Source: an uncultured Saccharospirillaceae bacterium (lineage in GTDB: Bacteria > Pseudomonadota > Gammaproteobacteria > Pseudomonadales > Oceanobacteraceae). Taken from it: 64,000 nt of DNA. Positions 36,506 through 43,881 of this stretch are shown one piece after another. Under the pieces are notes generated by a model. That model was not told the DNA's origin and made no database searches. It saw nothing but the letters and a program-made list of their open reading frames with translations. The stretch spans positions 62,001 to 126,000 of the forward strand of contig CANMOZ010000012.1 in the NCBI GenBank assembly GCA_947499545.1, in the 5' to 3' direction. Position 1 is the first letter of the stretch; the number at the start of each line of letters is the position of its first letter. A program made the position numbers and the translations under genes.

Positions 36506-38374
36506 TTAATGGAGTTTAAAGGATGCAACCGCTTGTTGTAATTGATGCGCTTGTTTAGCAACTTCATTACTGGTTTGCGCATTTTGCTCCACTTGATCAC
36601 TGGAAGAAGACATAATTTGCCTTATCTGATCAACGTTACGATTAATGTCCGTTGCAGTCGCGACTTGCGACTCTATTGCATGAGCAACCGCGGTCGTCAT
36701 TTCGACTATTTTTGATGCGCCGTCTGTTATCTCTTGCAAAGCAACCAAACTTTTTTCAGCGTCTTCAACACTTTGTTTACTTTGACTTACAGATTCAATC
36801 ATCATCGTTGATACCTCATCGGTTCGCCGCTGTAAATCCGTAATCATTTCTTCAATCTGCCCAGCTGAGTCCTGCGAACGCACGGCCAAATCTCGAACTT
36901 CGTCTGCAACCACCGCAAACCCGCGACCGTGCTCTCCAGCCCTGGCCGCTTCAATCGAAGCATTTAATGCAAGCAAGTTCGTTTGCTCAGCGATGCTTTT
37001 GATCACTTCAAGAACCGACCCAATACGATCACTGTCGCCTTTTAGCTGTTGAACCACGGCCGCTGTTTTTTCCGCTCTATCGGCTAACTGCCCCACATTT
37101 TGAATAGAGCCTTGTATGATTAAACGACTCTGATCGGCAGAGGTTTCACTTTGTTTAGCGGTCTCAGCAGTTGCTTCTGTATTTTGATTCACGCTTTCCA
37201 TACCCGAAGCCATATGCTGCACCGCATCGGCCACCATGCTGACTTCATTTTGCTGGTGTTCAAGGCCACCTGACGTTTCTTTTGTGATCGAAGACAGCTC
37301 TTCTGATGCTGCGCTAAGCAGTTCAGCGCTTTTAGTGACTTCCTCCAACAACGCCTGGAAAGCATCCATCATGGAGTTAAAATCGTGTCCCATTGAAGCC
37401 ACTTCATCTTTGTTCAATGTATGAAAGCGCAATGTTAAATCTTTCTGATCACGTGCTGACTTCATCACACCTGCTAATGAATTAATCGGTGTCAAAACCG
37501 AGCGAGCGATCGTTGTTGCCCCCACTGCGACCAAGAAGCCCAATATCAGCGCAATACCCAAAGGGATGTACTGCATTTGCTGTGTTTTTTCTTCAAGGAC
37601 CAGCTGAATCGTTTCGGCTAAGGCCTCCATCACCACCATAGAATCATCCACACTGACTTGCATTTCCCCCAGCAATCCTTTTCCGGGCTCAAGCCCTAAT
37701 CGTTCCATGGAGTCAATGACTTTCATAAAGTCTGATTGATAACCTTTTAATTTTTTGAGGGTGTCTTGCTTGGTAGACTCTTCAGGGAATTCTATGTCAT
37801 CTAACAAAACTAAGGTTTTATCAAATTGGGTGTTGAATTTCGCTTTGTATTTTAACAACCCTCTTAATAAAAAATCTTTTTCAGCACGCCGAAGCTGCAA
37901 TACGCTGGCTAACACTTTTGGTTCATCGATCGCCTTGATACGATCCTCAGCATCATGCACAGCACCCCGTAATTGCCCTCTAAGGCCCTTATCGTGAGAT
38001 AATCCTATTTGCTCTTTTAACTGAATCACTTCTTCAAACTTTTGTTTGTAAAGGCTTAATTTAGCTTTCACATCAACCGTTGAAGCGCCTACAATCCCTT
38101 CACTCAACAACAATCGATCTAGACGATCCGTTTCAGATACAAAAGCGGCATAGTTCTCATCAAATTTATCACGGTAAACCAAGTCACTGCGGGCTAAAAA
38201 ATCTTTCTCATTTCGCCTCAAATTAAGCAAATGCGTTTCCATCGTTAATACCGATATTTCAGCATCTCGTATTGCATTGGAAGTCGATAGAGCAAATAAC
38301 TGAAGGGCATACATAGCACCAATCGCAAGCAGAGCAAGGCAAACCAAAAACGCTAATTTTACTTTTAAAGACAT
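36506..38374 (-). CDS. methyl-accepting chemotaxis protein with HBM sensor domain
   Basis: This 622-aa chemoreceptor has a membrane helix at 7-28 and a periplasmic domain (about 30-280) with two copies of an LRR-x-EKDFL motif (near 52 and 165). That duplicated motif marks the helical bimodular (HBM) ligand domain known from McpS, which senses organic acids. A second membrane helix (about 282-302), a HAMP domain and a full signalling domain follow. The hairpin tip [19 protein letters not shown] is canonical and places it with 36/40-helical MCPs. No CheR-binding pentapeptide ends the protein. The ligand is not predictable. Confidence 0.93.
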   Translation of the reverse strand: MSLKVKLAFLVCLALLAIGAMYALQLFALSTSNAIRDAEISVLTMETHLLNLRRNEKDFLARSDLVYRDKFDENYAAFVSETDRLDRLLLSEGIVGASTVDVKAKLSLYKQKFEEVIQLKEQIGLSHDKGLRGQLRGAVHDAEDRIKAIDEPKVLASVLQLRRAEKDFLLRGLLKYKAKFNTQFDKTLVLLDDIEFPEESTKQDTLKKLKGYQSDFMKVIDSMERLGLEPGKGLLGEMQVSVDDSMVVMEALAETIQLVLEEKTQQMQYIPLGIALILGFLVAVGATTIARSVLTPINSLAGVMKSARDQKDLTLRFHTLNKDEVASMGHDFNSMMDAFQALLEEVTKSAELLSAASEELSSITKETSGGLEHQQNEVSMVADAVQHMASGMESVNQNTEATAETAKQSETSADQSRLIIQGSIQNVGQLADRAEKTAAVVQQLKGDSDRIGSVLEVIKSIAEQTNLLALNASIEAARAGEHGRGFAVVADEVRDLAVRSQDSAGQIEEMITDLQRRTDEVSTMMIESVSQSKQSVEDAEKSLVALQEITDGASKIVEMTTAVAHAIESQVATATDINRNVDQIRQIMSSSSDQVEQNAQTSNEVAKQAHQLQQAVASFKLH

Positions 38375-38559
38375 GAGCCCTCCGCTTACGTCGATGAGGC
38401 ATCGTACTCGCTTCTTTTAAGGCGAACACACACTCACATTATTCGATGGGGATACAGAGTAATTGTAGTGGGGGATGGCTCAAAGAGCCTTAAATCAAGG
38501 TGGCATAGTTACAATATATCTGATGTGGATTCTTAGGTAACTCTTTATCTTTCAGCCAC

Positions 38560-39126
38560 TTAGTTTTTTCGACTCAAATCAGAAAGCTGGACACCCTCTT
38601 TTACTTGTTTAAGAAGGTTAATTTGGGTTTTGTAAGCATTCGATGCCGTTAAGACAGACCGTTTCTTCTTAACACCCTGAGTAAAAACAAAGACATGCTG
38701 ATGGTTTGCGCGATAAGCAAAGGGGTTTATCTCAACCTGAATGGCTTCTGAGGCAGAATCGGGGTTCAATTTCACTCTGTAAAAAAGGGTTACCGAGTGG
38801 CCATCTTGCTGATTTTGATCATGAATCAACGTCAAAGGCTTCCCCTTATGCTTCAGGTTTATATGTTGCTCCATGTGTTGATGCAACCATGCCATCAGCT
38901 CTACTGGCTTAACCGATTGTGCGGGTAACAACCCTTCATGATGACGGAATGCACTTAGCAAGGTTGAATAGGCCAAGGAGATCTTTAACTGCAAATGATC
39001 TTGAATAACAGACATTTTATAAAAGCTTATGCTGCCAGAATGCGCTTGAACCTGAGCACTTTTCAGCAAAACCGCCACCAATAGGAAAAATAATGCACTA
39101 AGTTTCGTTACCCTTTTCTTGTTCAT
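38560..39126 (-). CDS. secreted protein of unknown function, HupE-N-terminus-like
   Basis: This 188-aa protein has a signal peptide (residues 1-29, cleavage after VQA) and a mature part that begins HSGSISF. Its opening and the repeated VTL/VEI strand pattern resemble the periplasmic N-terminal region of HupE/UreJ-type proteins, but the membrane domain of those proteins is missing. It is rich in His (12 or more), which could fit metal binding. It starts 38 bases after the YHYH gene and is the last gene of a three-gene run with a multicopper oxidase. Function is unknown. Confidence 0.6.
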   Translation of the reverse strand: MNKKRVTKLSALFFLLVAVLLKSAQVQAHSGSISFYKMSVIQDHLQLKISLAYSTLLSAFRHHEGLLPAQSVKPVELMAWLHQHMEQHINLKHKGKPLTLIHDQNQQDGHSVTLFYRVKLNPDSASEAIQVEINPFAYRANHQHVFVFTQGVKKKRSVLTASNAYKTQINLLKQVKEGVQLSDLSRKN

Positions 39127-39164
39127 TTTCTGAGCCGCCTTAAAGGGAGTTATTCCCTCGCTGT

Positions 39165-40163
39165 CTATTTAAGAGATTCACCTTCAGAGGTGTTTGTTTT
39201 AACAATCAACGGCGTTTTAGCAACCACCCCTTTTAAACAAGCTGGAATATTTACAATGGTGTCGGATCGCACATGATAATGGTATATCCCCATCGGGAAG
39301 TCATGGGTCGGGCCATAATGACCATTGCACTCATCCAAGCGTTTAGGGATATAACCACCGGATTCAAATGCACCATAAATTGGAAACCCATCCATGGCCA
39401 AAGCAAACAATGCATCTTTAGGATATTGCTGCAATGATGAGCAAGCTACTTCATCAATCCCAAGCGATAATAGCTGCTGATTGATGGATTCAGCAAAAAG
39501 GTGTGAATGATAAAACCCTTCATTCTGGTGCCCCCCACAAGGATCTAATGCCGGCAAATTTCCTGCACCGACTCCATCCCCATGAACCCCATCAGCAATA
39601 CTGGGAGGCTGTCCATTGATAGGGACACCAGAGAATGCCAGCCCTACAATATCCAAGGCATCGTCCATAGGGTTTGGTTTTAGATCAAACTGAGGAAAGA
39701 ACGGCATTAAATACTTCAACTCTATGCCTTCAATTTTTTTCACTTCGATACACACCGACACGTCTGTTGGAATGGGAGGGGGTTCCCCCGAACCAAAATC
39801 CAATTCCAACACTCTTACCTTTCCCTGTTCGTCGAGAATATCGTACCCATCGCTTTCCATATCCTGAAAAAACGCATCGTTTAATACTCTTAAGCCTGGG
39901 TTCGTTTGCCCGTCATAAGGGTAGATGCCGCCCGTTTCCCCGATCGCTCTCGGGCAGTAGGGTCCATCCTTAAAGGGTGTACCCTTTACCCGAATGGCAA
40001 CGCATAGGGATTCACTATTATTGGATAATTCACAAGGTACTATTTCTGGTTGGCTTATCAGTGATGCAACCCTGAACTTTGTCAGGACATGATCTTCTTG
40101 ACTCAAAAGCATCTGACTGATGAAGAGTAACATCAAGCATCTTATCTGAAAGAGAATACGCAT
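39165..40163 (-). CDS. YHYH-domain secreted protein
   Basis: This 332-aa protein has a short hydrophobic leader (residues 1-21). The C-terminal two thirds carry the YHYH-domain signature: GFYHSHLFAE near residue 217, the block ALAMDGFPIYGAFESGGY near 248, and MGIYHYHVRSD near 290. The biochemical role of YHYH proteins is not established as far as I know; the paired His/Tyr motifs suggest metal coordination. It lies between a multicopper oxidase (62 bases upstream) and a small His-rich secreted protein (38 bases downstream), all on one strand, which suggests a shared extracytoplasmic metal or redox task. Confidence 0.8.
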   Translation of the reverse strand: MRILFQIRCLMLLFISQMLLSQEDHVLTKFRVASLISQPEIVPCELSNNSESLCVAIRVKGTPFKDGPYCPRAIGETGGIYPYDGQTNPGLRVLNDAFFQDMESDGYDILDEQGKVRVLELDFGSGEPPPIPTDVSVCIEVKKIEGIELKYLMPFFPQFDLKPNPMDDALDIVGLAFSGVPINGQPPSIADGVHGDGVGAGNLPALDPCGGHQNEGFYHSHLFAESINQQLLSLGIDEVACSSLQQYPKDALFALAMDGFPIYGAFESGGYIPKRLDECNGHYGPTHDFPMGIYHYHVRSDTIVNIPACLKGVVAKTPLIVKTNTSEGESLK

Positions 40164-40225
40164 AAGAGTGACTCCTGCAGAGTAGGTCGGATTAAGTGCC
40201 TGTAAAATTCCTGAACTCAGAAAAT

Positions 40226-41869
40226 TTAATCGGTCTCTTCTTGGTAAACGGTAAATTGTCCCATCATGCCAATGTCTTCGTGATGCAATTTATGGCAGTG
40301 ATACATATAAGGGATATGCTTTTCCACATCGTAACGATGGGGGTATTCTGCACGTTCCTCTTCTACCAGCAAAGACCGTTCCTTTGATTCGTCTGAGTGC
40401 TGGTGCCAACAGAAAAGAGCACTTTTCAAATCACTTTCATCTCGATAGGTATCGTAATTAAATTTCACCAAAATTTTTGCAATTTTAACCTCCCCATCAT
40501 TATCTCGATCAGGAACAGGCACCACCACCGAATCTTTCCAACCTCTGACTTCCAACCCTGGCGGCTTACCATCGACTTCTAACACGAGAAAAGAGCAACC
40601 ATGAACATGAAAAGGATGATTGCCTACAATCGAAATCACTTCCCACACTTCATACTTACCGAGTGGCACGGCTTCATTAACCACTTTCATATCAAACATC
40701 TGATCGTTAATATAACCTTTGGTTGAACCTCGATCTAAGCTCATTGCAAGTGTACGGCTAATGGGCGGCGCATTATTAACGGCCGACTCCCAATCAAGCC
40801 AACTTTCTCTCAATAAGGGAGGAATTATTGCCGGAATAGTATGCCCATGATGAACCGCGATTTTCATAACCGGCAGTACAAAATCCTCATTACCTGGTTC
40901 ACGCCCCAAGGTAATCGCTTGCAAGTCCAGCACCTCGCCTTTACTTCCAGTAAAATCAACGATGATTTCAGCACGCTCGCCTGCGTATAACGCTAGCTTA
41001 TTCATTTCGACAGGTTCATTGAGGAACCCCCCATCGCCAGCAATGACCTTGAAAGAACGACCATCTTTAAAATGCAATTCAAACTGCCGATCATTCGCTG
41101 CATTCAGAATTCGAAATCGTATAAGGCTCGGGGAAACGGCGACAAAAGCGTTTACAACGCCATTGATACAAGCGTGATCACCTAGAAATATCGGGCCGCC
41201 TCTTAAGTCGTAGTACTGTTCGCCGGCATCATTCAATAATTTGTCTTGTAAAATAATGGGAATATCATTAATGCCATATTGATCAGGCAAACCTAAAGAT
41301 AAGGAGTTATTGTCTTCAATAATGAATAACCCTGCATGCCCAAAGTACACTTGCTCAGCTGTTCTTCCACAGGTATGAGAGTGGTACCAACAGGACGATG
41401 CTTCCTGTTGAATGGGCAGCGTAACCTGCCATTCTTGCCCAGGCTGTATCACTTGGTGCGGTCCACCATCCAAACGTCCTGGTATATGCAAGCCATGCCA
41501 ATGATTGGTCACAACTTCTTTTCTTTGATTAACCAGTGAAAAATGAACGAGGTCACCTCTTTTGACTCGAACAGTTGGGCCTAAATAGGTTGAACGGTGG
41601 AAGAGCGTTGATAAACTGGTTGAGATAGAGGGCTTATCATCGAGAAAACAATGTTCATCATCACGGATATAAATGGTTGGGAAGCGATATTTTCTAGAGA
41701 GGGGCTCCTGAATAATGGGCGGAATATTAATAGCCCTGTAATCAGATAGTCGATTGATTTGTTCAGAACTCAACCATTCCATTTCGTGAGCTTTAGCTGC
41801 ATAGCCCCTAGGCAACCAAAGCCCTCCATAAGCTGCTAACGCTAATTTACTAAATAGGCGACGATCCAT
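40226..41869 (-). CDS. Tat-exported multicopper oxidase
   Basis: This 547-aa protein begins with a twin-arginine type leader (DRRLFSKLALA) cleaved near GYA (residue 24). It shows all four copper motifs: HWHG (123-126), WYHSH (161-165), HPFHVHG (about 423-429), and a C-terminal HCHKLHHEDIGMM block that supplies the Cys-His electron route and the axial Met of the type 1 site. The architecture is that of CueO/bilirubin-oxidase type laccases. It may oxidise Cu(I), Fe(II), Mn(II) or phenols; the sequence does not decide. No Met-rich insert like that of CueO was seen. It heads the MCO-YHYH-secreted protein operon. Confidence 0.9.
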   Translation of the reverse strand: MDRRLFSKLALAAYGGLWLPRGYAAKAHEMEWLSSEQINRLSDYRAINIPPIIQEPLSRKYRFPTIYIRDDEHCFLDDKPSISTSLSTLFHRSTYLGPTVRVKRGDLVHFSLVNQRKEVVTNHWHGLHIPGRLDGGPHQVIQPGQEWQVTLPIQQEASSCWYHSHTCGRTAEQVYFGHAGLFIIEDNNSLSLGLPDQYGINDIPIILQDKLLNDAGEQYYDLRGGPIFLGDHACINGVVNAFVAVSPSLIRFRILNAANDRQFELHFKDGRSFKVIAGDGGFLNEPVEMNKLALYAGERAEIIVDFTGSKGEVLDLQAITLGREPGNEDFVLPVMKIAVHHGHTIPAIIPPLLRESWLDWESAVNNAPPISRTLAMSLDRGSTKGYINDQMFDMKVVNEAVPLGKYEVWEVISIVGNHPFHVHGCSFLVLEVDGKPPGLEVRGWKDSVVVPVPDRDNDGEVKIAKILVKFNYDTYRDESDLKSALFCWHQHSDESKERSLLVEEERAEYPHRYDVEKHIPYMYHCHKLHHEDIGMMGQFTVYQEETD

Positions 41870-41927
41870 CTACACCTCCAGCTGTTTATAGGCATTCCAT
41901 AAGCGCCTATTCATACACTGGAACAGC

Positions 41928-41956
41928 ATTGTGAAAAAAAAATGTTTTTTCACAAT
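41928..41956. repeat. 12-bp perfect inverted repeat upstream of the multicopper oxidase
   Basis: ATTGTGAAAAAA (41928-41939) and TTTTTTCACAAT (41945-41956) are perfect complements with a 5-base spacer, 59 bases upstream of the oxidase ATG. It could be an operator, or the terminator of a gene that has since decayed. Confidence 0.6.
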
Positions 41957-41996
41957 CATTCATAACTTGAAGCAGGTCACATCAACGTTTACTTGA

Positions 41997-42275
41997 ATCA
42001 AAAATAAAAAAATATGGCTTCTTCTGACTGCATTCGATATTTTTAAACTGGAAAGCGACAACGGTGTTGAACACCAAGATTTTAGTGCATCAACAGCCAA
42101 CTTACTTAACCAACATCTGCAGAAAATAGATGCCTCACCCCTTTCAGAGTTAACCGAAGACAATCAGTGGGATCTTTGGGCACAAAGGCTGTCTGTCACA
42201 CTAAACGAGCCAGAGTTTGAAACCGCTATTACAGAAAGAGGAAAAACTGACCCGGACATCGGCATTCGTGTCTGA
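41997..42275 (+). pseudogene. 3' remnant of an unidentified gene
   Basis: This frame is open for about 92 codons to a TGA at 42273-42275, but has no ATG, GTG or TTG in frame after the upstream stop at 41994. The conceptual product has normal protein-like composition (for example TANLLNQHLQKIDASPLSEL and QWDLWAQRLSVTLNEPEFE). An ATG at 42014 sits in a different frame that closes after ten codons. This pattern suggests the C-terminal end of a gene whose 5' part was deleted or frameshifted. No family was recognised, and chance openness cannot be excluded in AT-rich DNA. Confidence 0.4.
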
Positions 42276-42417
42276 ACAGCCACAATAATAAAAAAGAACA
42301 AACCTATTCAGGTCATATATCAGGAGACCAAGACCAACGGCAACACCAACCACCGAAACAGGTGTTGCTGACACTCATCCCTATAATGCTTCAACTATAA
42401 GCATCAATCTTTTTTGA

Positions 42418-42642
42418 TCACAAGCAATCAGGATCAGGCAAACAATTAGGATCAGGGAGCTCCAAAGGGATCTTTTCTGGGTTGTCTTTTATTAATTTAT
42501 CAGATTCTTTATAAACACAGCCGGTATTATTAACGTCTCTATCTTCTTCTATATCCCTATTCGCATCAAAAAATTCTTGTGAAACACAAGCCATCAGCAA
42601 CGTTACCATAGATAATTCAAATAAGCGCCTACGCAGCCCCAC
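42418..42642 (-). CDS. small cysteine-containing lipoprotein
   Basis: The 74-aa product begins at GTG with GGGTGG six bases upstream. A basic N terminus (GLRRRLFE) and hydrophobic core end in the lipobox LLMAC, so the mature lipoprotein is about 56 aa. It is acidic, with three further cysteines and a DPNCLPDPDCL repeat at the end. No homologue was recognised. It is divergently arranged to the next lipoprotein gene across a 289-base gap. Confidence 0.55.
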   Translation of the reverse strand: MGLRRRLFELSMVTLLMACVSQEFFDANRDIEEDRDVNNTGCVYKESDKLIKDNPEKIPLELPDPNCLPDPDCL

Positions 42643-42931
42643 CGCAATCCACCCTTATTATTTATTCGATACATATAAAAAAGATTCAATGAATCATTTA
42701 ATTGACTCCTTAAACAGCTTACTTTGTCTAAGTAAAATGAATCCAGTAAAACAACACCCCTAGCGATCCATGCAAGCACCTACCAACCACCAGAAGCACT
42801 AAAACCCAACAAGTTTTCTGAAATGCATTCCACTACGTGATCAAAATTCCATATTTCCTGCACACTTAATGGTCATTACTCGCCACTTCCAATCCGATTT
42901 TTATGAAAATCTACTACCACAGGTTTCAATC

Positions 42932-43570
42932 ATGCTCATTAACATTCAGAGAATTATATTATTATCAGTTTTTTCTGTTCTACCTGGATGCATTGGCGAC
43001 ATAAAATCTTCGTCATCCACACCAACAAAAAGAAAAGCCCAAGTGCATTGCACACACAACCAATCAATTATTAATCAAAAATTCAATGTCACTTCGGGCG
43101 ATGTCAAGCTTTCCAATGTCTGTGTAAGCCAAGCTTTCGTTGGTATCAATAAAGGCATCATTGGCGCCAAAGCGATGCCCGACACCCTTATAAAAATCGA
43201 ATTCCCAAAAGCACATCATAAGAAACTTGCTATTGAGTATTTAGAAAAAAGATCTGCTAATGAGCCCAACTTTATCCCATCAAACCACACACCAGACACT
43301 TACACAGACGAATTGATGAAATTGAAATCTTTCTCAATACAATTTAAAGCGGAGTATAAATTAGATAACACGTCCTCAACTTCAAAAGAGTGGACCACCA
43401 ACAAACAAGAAAACTTCTATGACCTGGAATTCAAAACACCTAAGAAAATAAAAGATTTCTCTTTTGTGTACGTTAAAGCAAACCTACTTTTCAATGGTGT
43501 ACCAATCAAAAAAGATTACAGACCTAAAAGTTTTTATAAGCAACTGGCTATTGAAGTGACAACCCTATAA
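42932..43570 (+). CDS. lipoprotein of unknown function
   Basis: The ATG at 42932 is preferred because it gives a lipoprotein signal with lipobox LPGC; an upstream GTG-side extension would bury the signal peptide. The 212-aa product has a Ser/Thr linker after the lipidated Cys and a Lys-rich soluble domain with beta-like alternation, including the segment LKSFSIQFKAEYKLDN. Codons are AT-rich compared with neighbouring housekeeping genes. I recognise no domain. It may be part of the same accessory block as the 853-aa gene downstream. Confidence 0.6.
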   Translation: MLINIQRIILLSVFSVLPGCIGDIKSSSSTPTKRKAQVHCTHNQSIINQKFNVTSGDVKLSNVCVSQAFVGINKGIIGAKAMPDTLIKIEFPKAHHKKLAIEYLEKRSANEPNFIPSNHTPDTYTDELMKLKSFSIQFKAEYKLDNTSSTSKEWTTNKQENFYDLEFKTPKKIKDFSFVYVKANLLFNGVPIKKDYRPKSFYKQLAIEVTTL

Positions 43571-43881
43571 ATACCATTTGCAACATTTATTTTGGCTGGC
43601 ACAAAGCTACAACATGAACGATCACATTACCAAATAGGATCAATGCATGTATAAGTGTCAGCCCACTATTCAATCGTTAATCAAACTGAAATGCTCGAAT
43701 GATTGCTGAAACCCCACGTTCTTATCGACCAGCCCTCTGGTCACAAAACAAGCAAGGATAACATTCGCCCGCTGACGGAACGCATCCAGGTAAAAAATCC
43801 CTATTGTCATACGCCTGTCATATCCAACTGTACAATATCGGCCTGTTGATTCTGTGAATTCTAAAAGAGCTGTAGATTCTC
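43571..43881. other. intergenic region, promoter of the 853-aa gene
   Basis: This gap of 311 bases contains no convincing gene; the best short frame encodes 20 residues. The near-direct repeat GTCATA-5-GTCATA at 43807-43823 lies about 60 bases before the next start and could be a regulator site. No sigma-54 site or clear -35/-10 pair was found. Confidence 0.4.

Larger units (their letters stand above)
41870..42417. other. AT-rich region with palindrome and gene remnant
   Basis: No intact gene lies between the multicopper oxidase start and the small lipoprotein. The stretch holds a 12-bp perfect inverted repeat (41928-41956) near the oxidase promoter and an open, start-less coding remnant on the plus strand (41997-42275). 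The last 140 bases show nothing recognisable. Confidence 0.5.

Noticed and set aside
38375-38559. Possible sigma-28 (FliA) promoter before the chemoreceptor gene
   Set aside because: TTATTCGA partly matches the -10 on the minus strand, but no TAAA-type -35 lies at the required spacing.
41960-42163. 67-codon minus-strand frame over the gene remnant
   Set aside because: It is antisense to the more protein-like plus-strand frame and has no supporting features.
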